Assembly: GCA_938036845.1 (NCBI GenBank)
Contig: CALHWA010000115.1
Location: 1 to 14,948 of the forward strand
DNA: 14,948 bases
Direction: 5' to 3'
From: an uncultured Candidatus Saccharibacteria bacterium
Lineage (GTDB): Bacteria; Patescibacteriota; Saccharimonadia; Saccharimonadales; Saccharimonadaceae
Below, one piece after another: positions 6,418 to 13,171 of the stretch; the stretch's first letter is position 1; each line of letters opens with the position of its first letter. The position numbers and the translations under genes were made by a program. Under the pieces are notes generated by a model. That model saw only the letters and a list, made by a program, of their open reading frames with translations. It was not told the origin of the DNA and did not search any database.

Positions 6418-8085
6418 CTATTTTGTGCCAGCAAGGTAGATTTCTTGCACCTGGGTATCACTCAGCGCGGTTGTGTGGACAGCCCCAAACTGCATCATGC
6501 CAGTGAAGAATGTGTTTGTGCTGTTGATCGGTGTGCCATCGCCATTACGCCACTCGCTAAAGCGCCCACAGCCAAACTTCCAGTAGCCGCGGAAGTTTTG
6601 GGCCTGCGTGACGCTTGGGTCGTGAGCAACCAGTGCGCCATCGGCATAGAGCCGTATGCCTTGTGGTGAGAGTGAGGCAGCAACGTGGTGCCATTTGCCA
6701 TCGGCGTAGTTTTTGCCGGCTGGCGAGAAGACAGAGCGTGTGGCATTGGGCCACACCGCAAAGGCAATGCGCCCTTGCTTGTCGAGAAAGAGGACGCGGT
6801 CTAAGCTTGCGTCGGCACCATTGTCTGGTGTACTAGCAAAGCCGGCGATGCGCCCATTATTGAGCCCATATTGATTGGTATTGAACCAAACAGAGAGAGT
6901 AAAAGGGTTGGGGTTATCGACAAGTGTGGGGTAGGCAAGGCAGGTATCTTTGAAGAGGGTGCTGCGCACACGGTCGCGGCGACAGGCGTATGATTGTGAA
7001 CCATGAGTAGCGGCTGTGCGTGTGAGCCAGGTACCCTTATTGTTATTACCAGATAGGTCGCGCTCGGTAGTGCCGGTATCGAAGTACGTCATGCCGTAGA
7101 TGAAGAGTGCTTGCGTAGGAGCAGTGAGTTTGGTGGCATCAGCGCAGTTATACAGTACGGGGCGCGCGGTATTGGCACTGTTGCGGATCGTACCTGAAAA
7201 CGCCCCGCTCGTTAGATAAAAATTATGAAAGATAATAAAGCATATTCCCACTAGGGTGATAATCGCTGCGACAATAACAGAGGTGATGGGCAGTGGCTGT
7301 GGTGAGCTATCTGCCGCGGTGGGCCGAGATAGCTGGCGGAGGCCGTAGAGCATCAGCCCAAAGGGGATAAGACAAATGAGCATAATACACAAGACGACCC
7401 AGGCTGTGTAATGAATCGTTGGTGTGAAGAAATACTGCCCGTGGCTGTTTTGTACTGAGACAGTAATGGTGGCATCTTGGCCGGGGTAGAGCACCGTACC
7501 GACTGCGTCAATCGGGAAGACACCAGTGTTGACGATGTGCATAGTGGCACCTTCGTTGGACGGCAAAACACTGAGCACACTAAAGTTGATCCATGGATGA
7601 AACCACAGCGACACAGCGCAGAGTACCAGTGTCATGCCAATAATCCGATAATACCAGCGCCACGTTGGGTGAGCTCGGCGGGTAGCTAGATGAATAATGA
7701 GCCAGCCTATCACCACCCATGGCAGCATTAGCCATACCCAGCCAAGCCAAGGGTTGATGAAAATTGCTTTGCCAATGATGGCGCTGCGCTCAATAGGAAG
7801 CGGATCGGCCGCATGGTTGAGGTCGCCCTTGGTGAGGATGCGCTGGTTGGTGATAGATTGAATCCGATGGGTATACGTCCGGCCGTGGCGCTGGAAGGTA
7901 ATGATATCGCCGGGGTGGTAGTTGTTAGCTGGCTGCGTGACAACGAGCGAGCCAACTGGTGCGGCTGTGGCCATGCTCGGTGTTGTGACGAAAAAGATAC
8001 GCATGCCAAGTGCCATCATCACGGCAACGAAGCCTCCAAGACAGAGGCTCAGGATGGTGATGATAATAATTCGTTGCCGAGGCAT
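6418..8085 (-). CDS. SipW-like signal peptidase fused to a C-terminal LamG domain
   Basis: The first 112 residues are a type I signal peptidase of the ER/SipW kind: a membrane helix (about 6-33), Ser37 in Pro-Ser-Met, His73 in Thr-His-Arg-Ile, and Asp88 and Asp94 after Thr-Lys-Gly. His replaces the usual bacterial Lys as general base. Helices follow at about 113-134 and 147-163, then an outside segment (165-225) and helices at about 226-248 and 268-290. The final 255 residues lie outside and contain a LamG/concanavalin-like jelly roll (about 395-550), a fold that commonly binds sugars or proteins. This segment has cysteines at 314, 368, 382 and 506. SipW enzymes normally have about 190 residues, so this is a large fusion. 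It lies 24 bases downstream of its likely substrate gene. It probably cleaves that substrate and may hold or organise it at the surface; that second role is inference. Confidence 0.85.
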   Translation of the reverse strand: MPRQRIIIITILSLCLGGFVAVMMALGMRIFFVTTPSMATAAPVGSLVVTQPANNYHPGDIITFQRHGRTYTHRIQSITNQRILTKGDLNHAADPLPIERSAIIGKAIFINPWLGWVWLMLPWVVIGWLIIHLATRRAHPTWRWYYRIIGMTLVLCAVSLWFHPWINFSVLSVLPSNEGATMHIVNTGVFPIDAVGTVLYPGQDATITVSVQNSHGQYFFTPTIHYTAWVVLCIMLICLIPFGLMLYGLRQLSRPTAADSSPQPLPITSVIVAAIITLVGICFIIFHNFYLTSGAFSGTIRNSANTARPVLYNCADATKLTAPTQALFIYGMTYFDTGTTERDLSGNNNKGTWLTRTAATHGSQSYACRRDRVRSTLFKDTCLAYPTLVDNPNPFTLSVWFNTNQYGLNNGRIAGFASTPDNGADASLDRVLFLDKQGRIAFAVWPNATRSVFSPAGKNYADGKWHHVAASLSPQGIRLYADGALVAHDPSVTQAQNFRGYWKFGCGRFSEWRNGDGTPINSTNTFFTGMMQFGAVHTTALSDTQVQEIYLAGTK

Positions 8086-8109
8086 GCGTATCGTCCTACT
8101 CCAGAGGAA

Positions 8110-8763
8110 TTACGCGCCAAATGTCCACGTCAGTGGTTGCGAGACCTGCAAGCCTTGGTAGGTTGGGCCAGCACTGGCGTCGAGTGATACCTCAAAGGTG
8201 ATCGGCACACTCTCACCAGCATTGATGGTTGCTTTGCTGAGCTTGGCGAGCAGGTCAATAGCACCGCCTGCTTGCAATTGTGCGGCAGTGCCCGTAAAGA
8301 ATGTGCTGCTGCCTGATTTGATAGCTACCTTGACTTTGCTACACAAGTCTGTTGCCGAACCCGCCATTGAAGCACCAGCGACCGATGATTGGCTGCATGT
8401 GCCAGGGTTGAGGCTAAAGGATGTTGCGGCTACGCTTCCGGTGTTTTGCAGGGTAATGTTGGTTGTTTGGGCTGGCCCACCAGCAACAAGTGGTGTGCTT
8501 GTACCACCATATTTGTTAATAGTAGAGCAGGTCGCAGAGTTGGTCGTTGCGCCAGCGCCGTCTGTGCTGTTGCAGGTGTAGGTGCCTGATGTTTCCTTCA
8601 TGGTGAGTGTACCGGTTGAGGCACTGTTGATGGTGTTTTGGATGCTTGCCGCAAAGCCTGCGAAGGTCGGTGTAAAGGTAAAGGCGACCAGTAGTGCACC
8701 AACAATCCCCGTTGAGATAAGGCCAATTCGCTTTTTGCCCTGGCCGGTTTGAGTTGCAATCAT
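8110..8763 (-). CDS. exported protein with SipW-type signal peptide, possible TasA/camelysin-like fibre subunit
   Basis: The 217-residue product begins with Gly-Lys-Lys-Arg and a hydrophobic stretch (about 13-37), then Ala-Gly-Phe-Ala-Ala-Ser and, about 12 residues later, Thr-Gly-Thr-Leu-Thr-Met. This layout matches the SipW-dependent signal class of TasA, TapA and camelysin. The rest is rich in Thr, Ser, Ala and Gly with alternating beta pattern, including a Thr-Asn-Ile-Thr-Leu-x-Asn-Thr-Gly-Ser segment typical of these beta-sandwich subunits. Four cysteines (64, 79, 123, 141) could form two disulfides. AAGGGGGA (8768-8775) precedes the ATG by four bases. The gene is first in an operon with the SipW-like peptidase, as expected for enzyme and substrate. 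A matrix or surface-filament role is inferred from the family. It could instead be a single surface protein without polymerisation. Confidence 0.8.
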   Translation of the reverse strand: MIATQTGQGKKRIGLISTGIVGALLVAFTFTPTFAGFAASIQNTINSASTGTLTMKETSGTYTCNSTDGAGATTNSATCSTINKYGGTSTPLVAGGPAQTTNITLQNTGSVAATSFSLNPGTCSQSSVAGASMAGSATDLCSKVKVAIKSGSSTFFTGTAAQLQAGGAIDLLAKLSKATINAGESVPITFEVSLDASAGPTYQGLQVSQPLTWTFGA

Positions 8764-8793
8764 AAAATCCCCCTTATGGTTATATTAGCTATC

Positions 8794-8822
8794 AGTGTAC
8801 CAAAAGCATGAGCGTTATACAA
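8794..8822 (-). promoter_or_regulatory. promoter of the SipW substrate-peptidase operon
   Basis: On the minus strand TTGTAT (8817-8822) and TACACT (8794-8799) are 17 bases apart, and the -10 is preceded by TGG, an extended -10. The leader is about 24 bases and carries the G-rich ribosome site AAGGGGGA. Confidence 0.65.
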
Positions 8823-9069
8823 GATGGTAGATCGCTGATTGTTGTATATACTGTGATATTAGCCACCCTCCTTTGGAGCAATACCAGGATTGATTGAGTA
8901 TTTTCTGCGGATTGATCTCTTCCGTGGATGCCAAAAGCCTGATGAAGGAGACAACAGATTTTTCTCGATGTATAGCAGAGCAGCGAGAGAAAGGTTGCTG
9001 CACTAGATTGTGCTCGTATGGATATGGCATGGCTGCACCTCTGTTTTTACTATAGGCTAATGCGAGAAA
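8823..9069. other. gene-poor stretch of unknown content
   Basis: The whole gap between the two flanking genes runs from 8764 to 9196, and its two ends hold promoters. The middle shows no convincing gene. It holds small stems: CTCC-TTT-GGAG at 8868-8878 and TTTCTC with GAGAAA at 8961-8966 and 8987-8992. There is a T-run at 9043-9048. A nine-base direct repeat (TGGCTGCAC) occurs at 9030-9038 and again at 9099-9107. A minus-strand frame of 71 codons (8815-9030) has AGAGGTG before its ATG, but its composition is not protein-like. A small regulatory RNA or decayed gene is possible. Confidence 0.3.
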
Positions 9070-9097
9070 GCTGGTTACTATACGCTGTATTACCAGC
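9070..9097. promoter_or_regulatory. candidate operator palindrome upstream of the TetR gene
   Basis: GCTGGT (9070-9075) and ACCAGC (9092-9097) form a perfect 6-bp dyad around 16 bases, with a further partial TAC/GTA pairing inside. It ends five bases before the -35 of the TetR promoter. Family members often bind such palindromes next to their own promoter. A simple stem-loop is an alternative. Confidence 0.4.
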
Positions 9098-9102
9098 CTG
9101 GC

Positions 9103-9131
9103 TGCACAGCCGTTCCCAAACCTGCTATAAT
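9103..9131 (+). promoter_or_regulatory. extended -10 promoter of the TetR-type gene
   Basis: A perfect TATAAT (9126-9131) is preceded by TGC, an extended -10, and by a weak TGCACA (9103-9108) at 17 bases. The leader is about 58 bases. It can form a 7-bp stem (9157-9163 with 9170-9176, one G-U pair) and ends with GGAGG (9182-9186) and GGAG (9189-9192) before the ATG. Confidence 0.65.
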
Positions 9132-9196
9132 AGAATATGAGTAGAAAGTAAAGAGGCGTTATCGTCCAGGATAGCGCGAGCGGAGGTCGGAGCGAT

Positions 9197-9769
9197 ATGG
9201 CAATCAGTCAGGCGAAACTAATTCAGGCAGCGCGGCGGGTCTTTGCCCAGGATGGCTACAAGGCAGCATCGATTGTGGAGATTGCTCAGGTGGCAGGTAT
9301 TGCGGTCGGCGGCGTGTATTTGCTCTATCCGTCTAAGCTGGAGCTCTTCCTTGCGGTGTATCGTGCGGAGGACGAAAAGACAAAGAACCGGATTGTTGGG
9401 CGGATCGATTGGTCGCAGCCCCGGGCGGCTTTTGCGGCCTATCTACGTGCCACAACACAAGCAACGCGGCGTAATAAAATCCTCGCCGAGTGGCAGAGTG
9501 ATGTGCCTGGCGAGCAGGTGCGTCAAGCTTACCATGATGATGCGAAGCAAGCAGGAGCGGGCAATAGCCTGGCACTGCGTGGTGAGTTCTTCGCTGAGCA
9601 GGTGCAGCAGTGGCGGCGCGATGGCATACTGCGGCCAGGCGCGACCGACCAGATAATCAGCGAGCTCTTTACGGTAGTGGCAGCGATTGACGCACGAGAA
9701 GATATTGCACCAAAGACAATGCGGTTTATGGTTGATGCGGTGCTTGAGCAGCTGTTTGTGAGTGAGTAG
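9197..9769 (+). CDS. TetR/AcrR-family transcriptional regulator
   Basis: The 190-residue protein has the standard N-terminal three-helix DNA-binding domain. The helix-turn-helix covers about residues 25-44 (Ile-Val-Glu-Ile-Ala, Ala-Gly-Ile-Ala-Val-Gly-Gly-Val-Tyr), followed by the typical Tyr-Pro-Ser-Lys-x-Glu-Leu-Phe. The helical C-terminal half (about 55-188) is where TetR proteins bind ligand and dimerise, and it is not recognisable in detail. Such proteins usually repress efflux or stress genes until a small molecule binds. No pump gene is adjacent, so the target is unclear. The palindrome at 9070-9097 suggests autoregulation. The gene is monocistronic: the CorA gene downstream has its own promoter after a 92-base gap. 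The start is supported by two G-rich ribosome sites. Confidence 0.9.
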   Translation: MAISQAKLIQAARRVFAQDGYKAASIVEIAQVAGIAVGGVYLLYPSKLELFLAVYRAEDEKTKNRIVGRIDWSQPRAAFAAYLRATTQATRRNKILAEWQSDVPGEQVRQAYHDDAKQAGAGNSLALRGEFFAEQVQQWRRDGILRPGATDQIISELFTVVAAIDAREDIAPKTMRFMVDAVLEQLFVSE

Positions 9770-9822
9770 CTGCTGTGACATTATGACCGATACAGAACAC
9801 GGAAACGAAACTGGCGTAGTAT

Positions 9823-9851
9823 TTGCAATTATGACTGCTTCATCGTATACT
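9823..9851 (+). promoter_or_regulatory. promoter of the CorA gene with a near-leaderless transcript
   Basis: TTGCAA (9823-9828) and TATACT (9846-9851) are exactly 17 bases apart. Ten bases separate the -10 from the ATG at 9862, so the leader would be about four bases and no Shine-Dalgarno is present. Confidence 0.7.
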
Positions 9852-9861
9852 TATCACTAGT

Positions 9862-10776
9862 ATGTTGCAATATCTTCGTTCGAGTGAGGCAGATCAGACG
9901 ATTACGCCGCGTGATACGCTGCGGGTTGGGTCGTGGCTGCGCTGCGAGAAGCCCAGCAGTGAGGAGATCGACAAGCTCCTGGCGCTTGGTATGGACGAAA
10001 ACATCATCAAAGATGCGCTGGACCCGCACGAGGTGCCACGTGTTGAGTTTGAGGATGAGTGGACGTATTTGATTGCCCGCTTGCCTGATACGGATGATGA
10101 CTTTAACGACTTTACGACACCGATATTATTTGGTATTCACAAAAACTACGTGGTGACGCTCTCGCGTGATAGCCTGGGCCGGCTCTGGCAGCCTTTTGTT
10201 GACAAAACGCGGATGAATACGGCGCGGCGGATTGAGCTCGTGGTGGCAATGATCGAGGCGGTGTCGCTGCAGTACCAGCGGCGAGTGGCAACGATCAACC
10301 GACAGATGCGAGCAGCAACGGACGACCTCCATACGCTGCGGGCGCGCGATATCGTGACGCTGACCGAGTATGAACGCAAGCTCAACGACTACCTCAATGC
10401 ACTAGTGCCAATGAACTGGGCGATTGAGCGCTTGATGGCAAACCGCAGTCTCCGCCTCAAAGAGGATGATAAGGATGATGTGGAGGATATCTCGATTGAC
10501 TTGGAGCAGGTGATTGCGCGTTGTAAGTCGCTTTTGCGCACCATCACTAATGTGCGTGATAGCTACCGCGCCGTGATGGACACGCGCCTGAACGAGACAA
10601 TCCGCTTACTAACGGTGATCACGGTGGCATTGACTATCCCAACGATGATCGCTGGGCTCTATGGTATGAATGTGCCTGTGCCAGGGGCGGATGACCCAAC
10701 GATGTTTTGGAAGATTACCACCGTGAGTGTGATAGCTGCCATGGCAACCGGGTATTATTTCTTGCGTCGGCGGTAG
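9862..10776 (+). CDS. CorA-family magnesium transport protein
   Basis: The 304-residue protein fits the CorA family, homopentameric channels that import Mg2+ (some members Co2+ or Ni2+). The cytosolic N-terminal domain (about 1-240) ends in the long helix that lines the funnel. Two membrane helices follow at about 246-266 and 282-301. The signature Gly-Met-Asn is at 268-270 in the context Tyr-Gly-Met-Asn-Val. A Lys/Arg-rich end matches the basic ring at the membrane. The length is normal. The segment around 200-215 is rich in Asp and Glu, which could bind the regulatory divalent ions. The start agrees with a promoter only ten bases upstream and no ribosome site. The stop lies three bases from the stop of the convergent DsbA-like gene. 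Confidence 0.93.
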   Translation: MLQYLRSSEADQTITPRDTLRVGSWLRCEKPSSEEIDKLLALGMDENIIKDALDPHEVPRVEFEDEWTYLIARLPDTDDDFNDFTTPILFGIHKNYVVTLSRDSLGRLWQPFVDKTRMNTARRIELVVAMIEAVSLQYQRRVATINRQMRAATDDLHTLRARDIVTLTEYERKLNDYLNALVPMNWAIERLMANRSLRLKEDDKDDVEDISIDLEQVIARCKSLLRTITNVRDSYRAVMDTRLNETIRLLTVITVALTIPTMIAGLYGMNVPVPGADDPTMFWKITTVSVIAAMATGYYFLRRR

Positions 10777-10791
10777 GGGTTATTGCACCCC
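10776..10791. repeat. hairpin spanning two convergent stop codons
   Basis: GGGGT (10776-10780) and ACCCC (10787-10791) form a 5-bp stem with a six-base loop. The last base of the CorA stop and the whole DsbA-like stop fall inside it. No T-run follows on either strand. It may be all the separation between two converging transcripts, or chance. Confidence 0.35.
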
Positions 10792-11490
10792 ACCTGCCTT
10801 GAGTAATGTCTTTAGCCCGTGCTCGCCGCCACCAAAGCCGCTGGTGGTGTAGTCATTAACGATCATGTAGGGGAGGCCAGTGACGCCGAGCTTGAGAGCG
10901 CGGCTGGTGTTTGTGGCGATATCGTCTTTGTGTTTCTCGTTTGTCACGCAATCGCGGAAGGTTTCGACGTTGAGCCCGATCGCTTCGGCTGATGTTTCGA
11001 AATAGCTGACGGGGAGGAGCGGAATTTCTTTGGGTACGGCAACGCCTTTGACACCAATGCCTTTGTCGAAGTAATCAGCCTTGATGCGGGGCACAATGTG
11101 GTGCGTGTATTCCCAATATTTATGCTGGTCGGCCGCGCAAAATGCTGCTTCGGCGCCACGTTCAGTGTTAGGCACGATATCTTTGAGAACGGCAACAATC
11201 CGGTGCTCGTAGCGCAGTTTGCCAGACTTAATGTACTGCTGGAAGTCTGTGGTGTTTGTGGCAGCCTCGACCTGCGCACAAAATGAGCAGAAGTAGTCGG
11301 TGTAGTCGACAAAGACATTGGGCGCAGTGTGGCTGCCCTGCGACATAGCGCTCTGCCAGGGCTCACCTTTGCCAATGTGCTTGTTGGGTGGGCGGTTGAT
11401 GAGATTGTAGGCGAAGAGGCTGATGATTGTGACAACGACAACCCCAAGCATGATATGGATCAAGCTAACCCCTGTTTGTTGTGACTGCAT
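10780..11490 (-). CDS. membrane-anchored DsbA-like thiol oxidoreductase
   Basis: The 236-residue protein has an N-terminal anchor helix (about 9-29) and an outside thioredoxin-fold domain of the DsbA/BdbD type. The active site is Cys68-Ser-Phe-Cys71, after Val-Asp-Tyr-Thr-Asp-Tyr-Phe. The cis-proline loop is Thr-Gly-Leu-Pro (Pro207). The helical insertion contains Cys118, and Cys181 lies in the following helix; this second pair is seen in related proteins. It should introduce or shuffle disulfides in exported proteins. AGGAGG lies about seven bases before the ATG at 11490. The first 26 bases overlap the end of the upstream membrane-protein gene in another frame, which suggests translational coupling. 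The overlap and the shared CxxC theme suggest a redox pair. Confidence 0.9.
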   Translation of the reverse strand: MQSQQTGVSLIHIMLGVVVVTIISLFAYNLINRPPNKHIGKGEPWQSAMSQGSHTAPNVFVDYTDYFCSFCAQVEAATNTTDFQQYIKSGKLRYEHRIVAVLKDIVPNTERGAEAAFCAADQHKYWEYTHHIVPRIKADYFDKGIGVKGVAVPKEIPLLPVSYFETSAEAIGLNVETFRDCVTNEKHKDDIATNTSRALKLGVTGLPYMIVNDYTTSGFGGGEHGLKTLLKAGGVQ

Positions 11491-12088
11491 GATGCTCCTC
11501 CTGCTGAGCTAATGTTATGTAAATGGCGGCAATCTGGCCTGATCGATAGAGCGAAAAGAGGCTGAGCCCAAGGGCAATAATAAGCACAATGGTGCTGGCA
11601 ACCATCGCGGCTGAAGCAGCGGCCGCTCCCGAGAAAAACACTGCCACGATGGGGAGAATGAGTGATGTACCACAGGGTACGCAGCCTAGACCAATCGCCG
11701 CCGCGATAGAAGCAACACCGCTGAGGCCGAGCTGCTGGGTGGTTTGCTGGTTGCGCTTGTTGTGCCGGGCGGTGAAGATAATAAGCGCGAGCGATATTCC
11801 TTGCAGCACTGAGACAAGCACAAGCAGTGCACCCGTCAGCGACGTCGCAGCCTGCCGAGCGATCTCTATAAACATTGTTCCAATCACACCAAGCTTATCA
11901 ACAAGTGGCAGGCGAGACATAAGCAGCGCGCCATAGAATCCACCATTGGTCAGGAGAAAAATCAGCCAGGCAAAGCCAAGTGCGCCAACTAGCGCCCCTG
12001 CCGCATAGCGTGGCTGGCGCAGCACCTGACCAATGCCGCTCAGGGCGGCAAGCGAGGCGTGGCGTAGCGAGGAAAAGCGATGTTTCAT
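11465..12088 (-). CDS. multi-pass membrane protein with a CxxC motif, putative redox partner of the DsbA-like protein
   Basis: The 207-residue protein has about four or five membrane helices (near 28-48, 66-80, 84-107, 124-150 and 155-182). A striking Gly-Cys136-Val-Pro-Cys139-Gly motif lies at the border of a helix and is followed by a proline seven residues on. Paired cysteines next to prolines in a helix recall the membrane thiol carriers CcdA and DsbD, but overall similarity is not recognisable. Since the DsbA-like gene overlaps its end, I infer that it re-oxidises or otherwise exchanges electrons with that protein. The frame is open to an ATG at 12115, but that ATG lies upstream of the TATAAT, so the start is set at 12088, ten bases after the -10. 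A metal or small-molecule transporter remains an alternative. Confidence 0.75.
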   Translation of the reverse strand: MKHRFSSLRHASLAALSGIGQVLRQPRYAAGALVGALGFAWLIFLLTNGGFYGALLMSRLPLVDKLGVIGTMFIEIARQAATSLTGALLVLVSVLQGISLALIIFTARHNKRNQQTTQQLGLSGVASIAAAIGLGCVPCGTSLILPIVAVFFSGAAAASAAMVASTIVLIIALGLSLFSLYRSGQIAAIYITLAQQEEHHAVTTNRG

Positions 12089-12098
12089 GAGTGTCTCT

Positions 12099-12107
12099 AT
12101 TATACCA
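12099..12107 (-). promoter_or_regulatory. extended -10 promoter of the CxxC membrane protein, near-leaderless
   Basis: On the minus strand a perfect TATAAT (12099-12104) is preceded directly by TGG (12105-12107). No good -35 is seen, which extended -10 promoters tolerate. Ten bases lie between it and the ATG at 12088. Confidence 0.6.
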
Positions 12108-12145
12108 CTGAGCACTGCAAACTTCTGTGGTTATCCTATCAATGG

Positions 12146-12778
12146 CTACTCTGTGACGCCATAGCCAAGTAGGCCAGTATAGTTGCGCTGCTGATTGGCA
12201 AAAACACGTATCTTGTTATTCTCATTGCCACCAACAGTGGTGAGTATGCCGTCGTCATTGCGCAGGACAATGTGTGTATGGTCGCCAAAGACGGGTGAAG
12301 CGCGGTAGATTGCTACGTCGCCAGGGCGGGGCTGGTAGCCGCTATCGGCTGGCTTGAAGCGGCCTGCTGACTCGTAATATTCACGCAGCGTGAAGGTGCC
12401 TGGGATGCGCCAGCTACCAGTGTGTGGGTTCTTGAGCGGCGCACCAGCTTGCTGCATCGTCCAGCTGACGAAATCGGCACACCATGCCTCGTGCGCTCCT
12501 TGGCTATATTTTGTACCAGCGGGCTGAGCGGCAAACTCTGCCTGAGTAAGCTGGATAACCTTGCGGCGAGTAGGGCTGAGGGTATGCGTGTCGACCTCAG
12601 GAAACTGGGTTAGCCCTGGCGAACGATCGAGCGTGGCCACATGCGACGTACCTTGGAGCTTGTAAAGAATTTTGCGCCAGCCAATCGCTGTGCCGACGAT
12701 GCCGCCAATAACGAGAAGGAGGGCAAGGCAGATGGTGATAATGGTTGCTCGGTGGCTGAGAGGGAATAATCGTTTCAT
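12146..12778 (-). CDS. membrane-anchored CHAP-domain peptidoglycan hydrolase
   Basis: The 210-residue protein has a basic N-terminus, one hydrophobic helix (about 11-34) and an outside CHAP domain (about 85-205). The catalytic Cys100 is in Ala-Trp-Cys-Ala-Asp-Phe-Val. His169 is in Asp-His-Thr-His-Ile, and Gly-Gly-Asn at 183-185 probably gives the third active-site position. Arg-Pro-Gly-Asp-Val-Ala at 151-156 is a standard CHAP strand. CHAP enzymes cut peptide bonds or amide links in peptidoglycan, for cell separation or, in some systems, to open another cell's wall. The frame is open upstream to 12985, but those residues look non-coding and overlap the next gene. The ATG at 12778 lies six bases after a TATACT, so it is preferred. 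It has only one cysteine besides Cys17, so it needs no disulfide. Confidence 0.85.
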   Translation of the reverse strand: MKRLFPLSHRATIITICLALLLVIGGIVGTAIGWRKILYKLQGTSHVATLDRSPGLTQFPEVDTHTLSPTRRKVIQLTQAEFAAQPAGTKYSQGAHEAWCADFVSWTMQQAGAPLKNPHTGSWRIPGTFTLREYYESAGRFKPADSGYQPRPGDVAIYRASPVFGDHTHIVLRNDDGILTTVGGNENNKIRVFANQQRNYTGLLGYGVTE

Positions 12779-12784
12779 ACGTAT

Positions 12785-12790
12785 AGTATA
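12785..12790 (-). promoter_or_regulatory. -10 element of the CHAP gene, giving a leaderless transcript
   Basis: TATACT on the minus strand ends six bases before the ATG at 12778, the same geometry as the gene starting at 6332. The -35 is poor (AAGCAT at 17 bases), so this call rests mainly on the -10 and its position. Confidence 0.5.
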
Positions 12791-12869
12791 CACCGCGTGG
12801 TGATGAGATGCTTGTTGGTTAGTTGCTGGTTGGATGGCAGTAAGGGTGTTTCGAGCTGTGAGTGAGGAT

Positions 12870-13118
12870 TTATTTTGTTGAATAGCTGCATACCATAGCG
12901 GCGAAATTACCAAGTGCCTTGCCGACATCTTTCCATTGGCGACACCGAAACAGGTCGTGTGCGGTAATGAGCAGTGCTGCACCAATGATAATAAGCAGCA
13001 TAGCTAAGGTATACCCTGCGAGAGATGACTGACTGATGAATAGCTGCAGCGCATAGTAGCCTGCCGCAAGCGCAAGACCAAAGATGATGAGGCTGAGGAG
13101 CTTAAAGAAGTAATGCAT
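12870..13118 (-). CDS. small two-helix membrane protein, unknown function
   Basis: The 82-residue product has membrane helices at about 5-25 and 33-53, then a basic cytoplasmic tail with Cys59 and Cys77. No family is recognised. The frame is open to an ATG at 13178, but that lies upstream of the promoter. The ATG at 13118 follows the -10 by nine bases and gives a natural membrane-protein start. It precedes the CHAP gene on the same strand, with a 91-base gap holding that gene's own promoter. It is divergent from the large unknown gene to the right. Confidence 0.65.
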   Translation of the reverse strand: MHYFFKLLSLIIFGLALAAGYYALQLFISQSSLAGYTLAMLLIIIGAALLITAHDLFRCRQWKDVGKALGNFAAMVCSYSTK

Positions 13119-13127
13119 GATGGTTTG

Positions 13128-13156
13128 ATTATGGTACGATAGCAAAAATATGTCAA
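13128..13156 (-). promoter_or_regulatory. promoter of the small membrane protein, near-leaderless
   Basis: On the minus strand TTGACA (13151-13156) and CATAAT (13128-13133) are exactly 17 bases apart. Nine bases then lead to the ATG at 13118, leaving a leader of one to three bases and no ribosome site. Confidence 0.7.
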
Positions 13157-13171
13157 CGACATATATAGTAT

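Noticed and set aside
8815..9030. 71-codon minus-strand gene in the large gap
   Set aside because: It has a possible AGAGGTG ribosome site and a TATAGT upstream, but the -35 is poor, the composition looks random and its end runs into the promoter of the SipW operon. It is kept only as a possibility under the gap entry.
12779..12985. Longer CHAP protein starting at 12985
   Set aside because: The extra 69 residues show no protein-like character, precede the -10 element and overlap the neighbouring small membrane protein gene.
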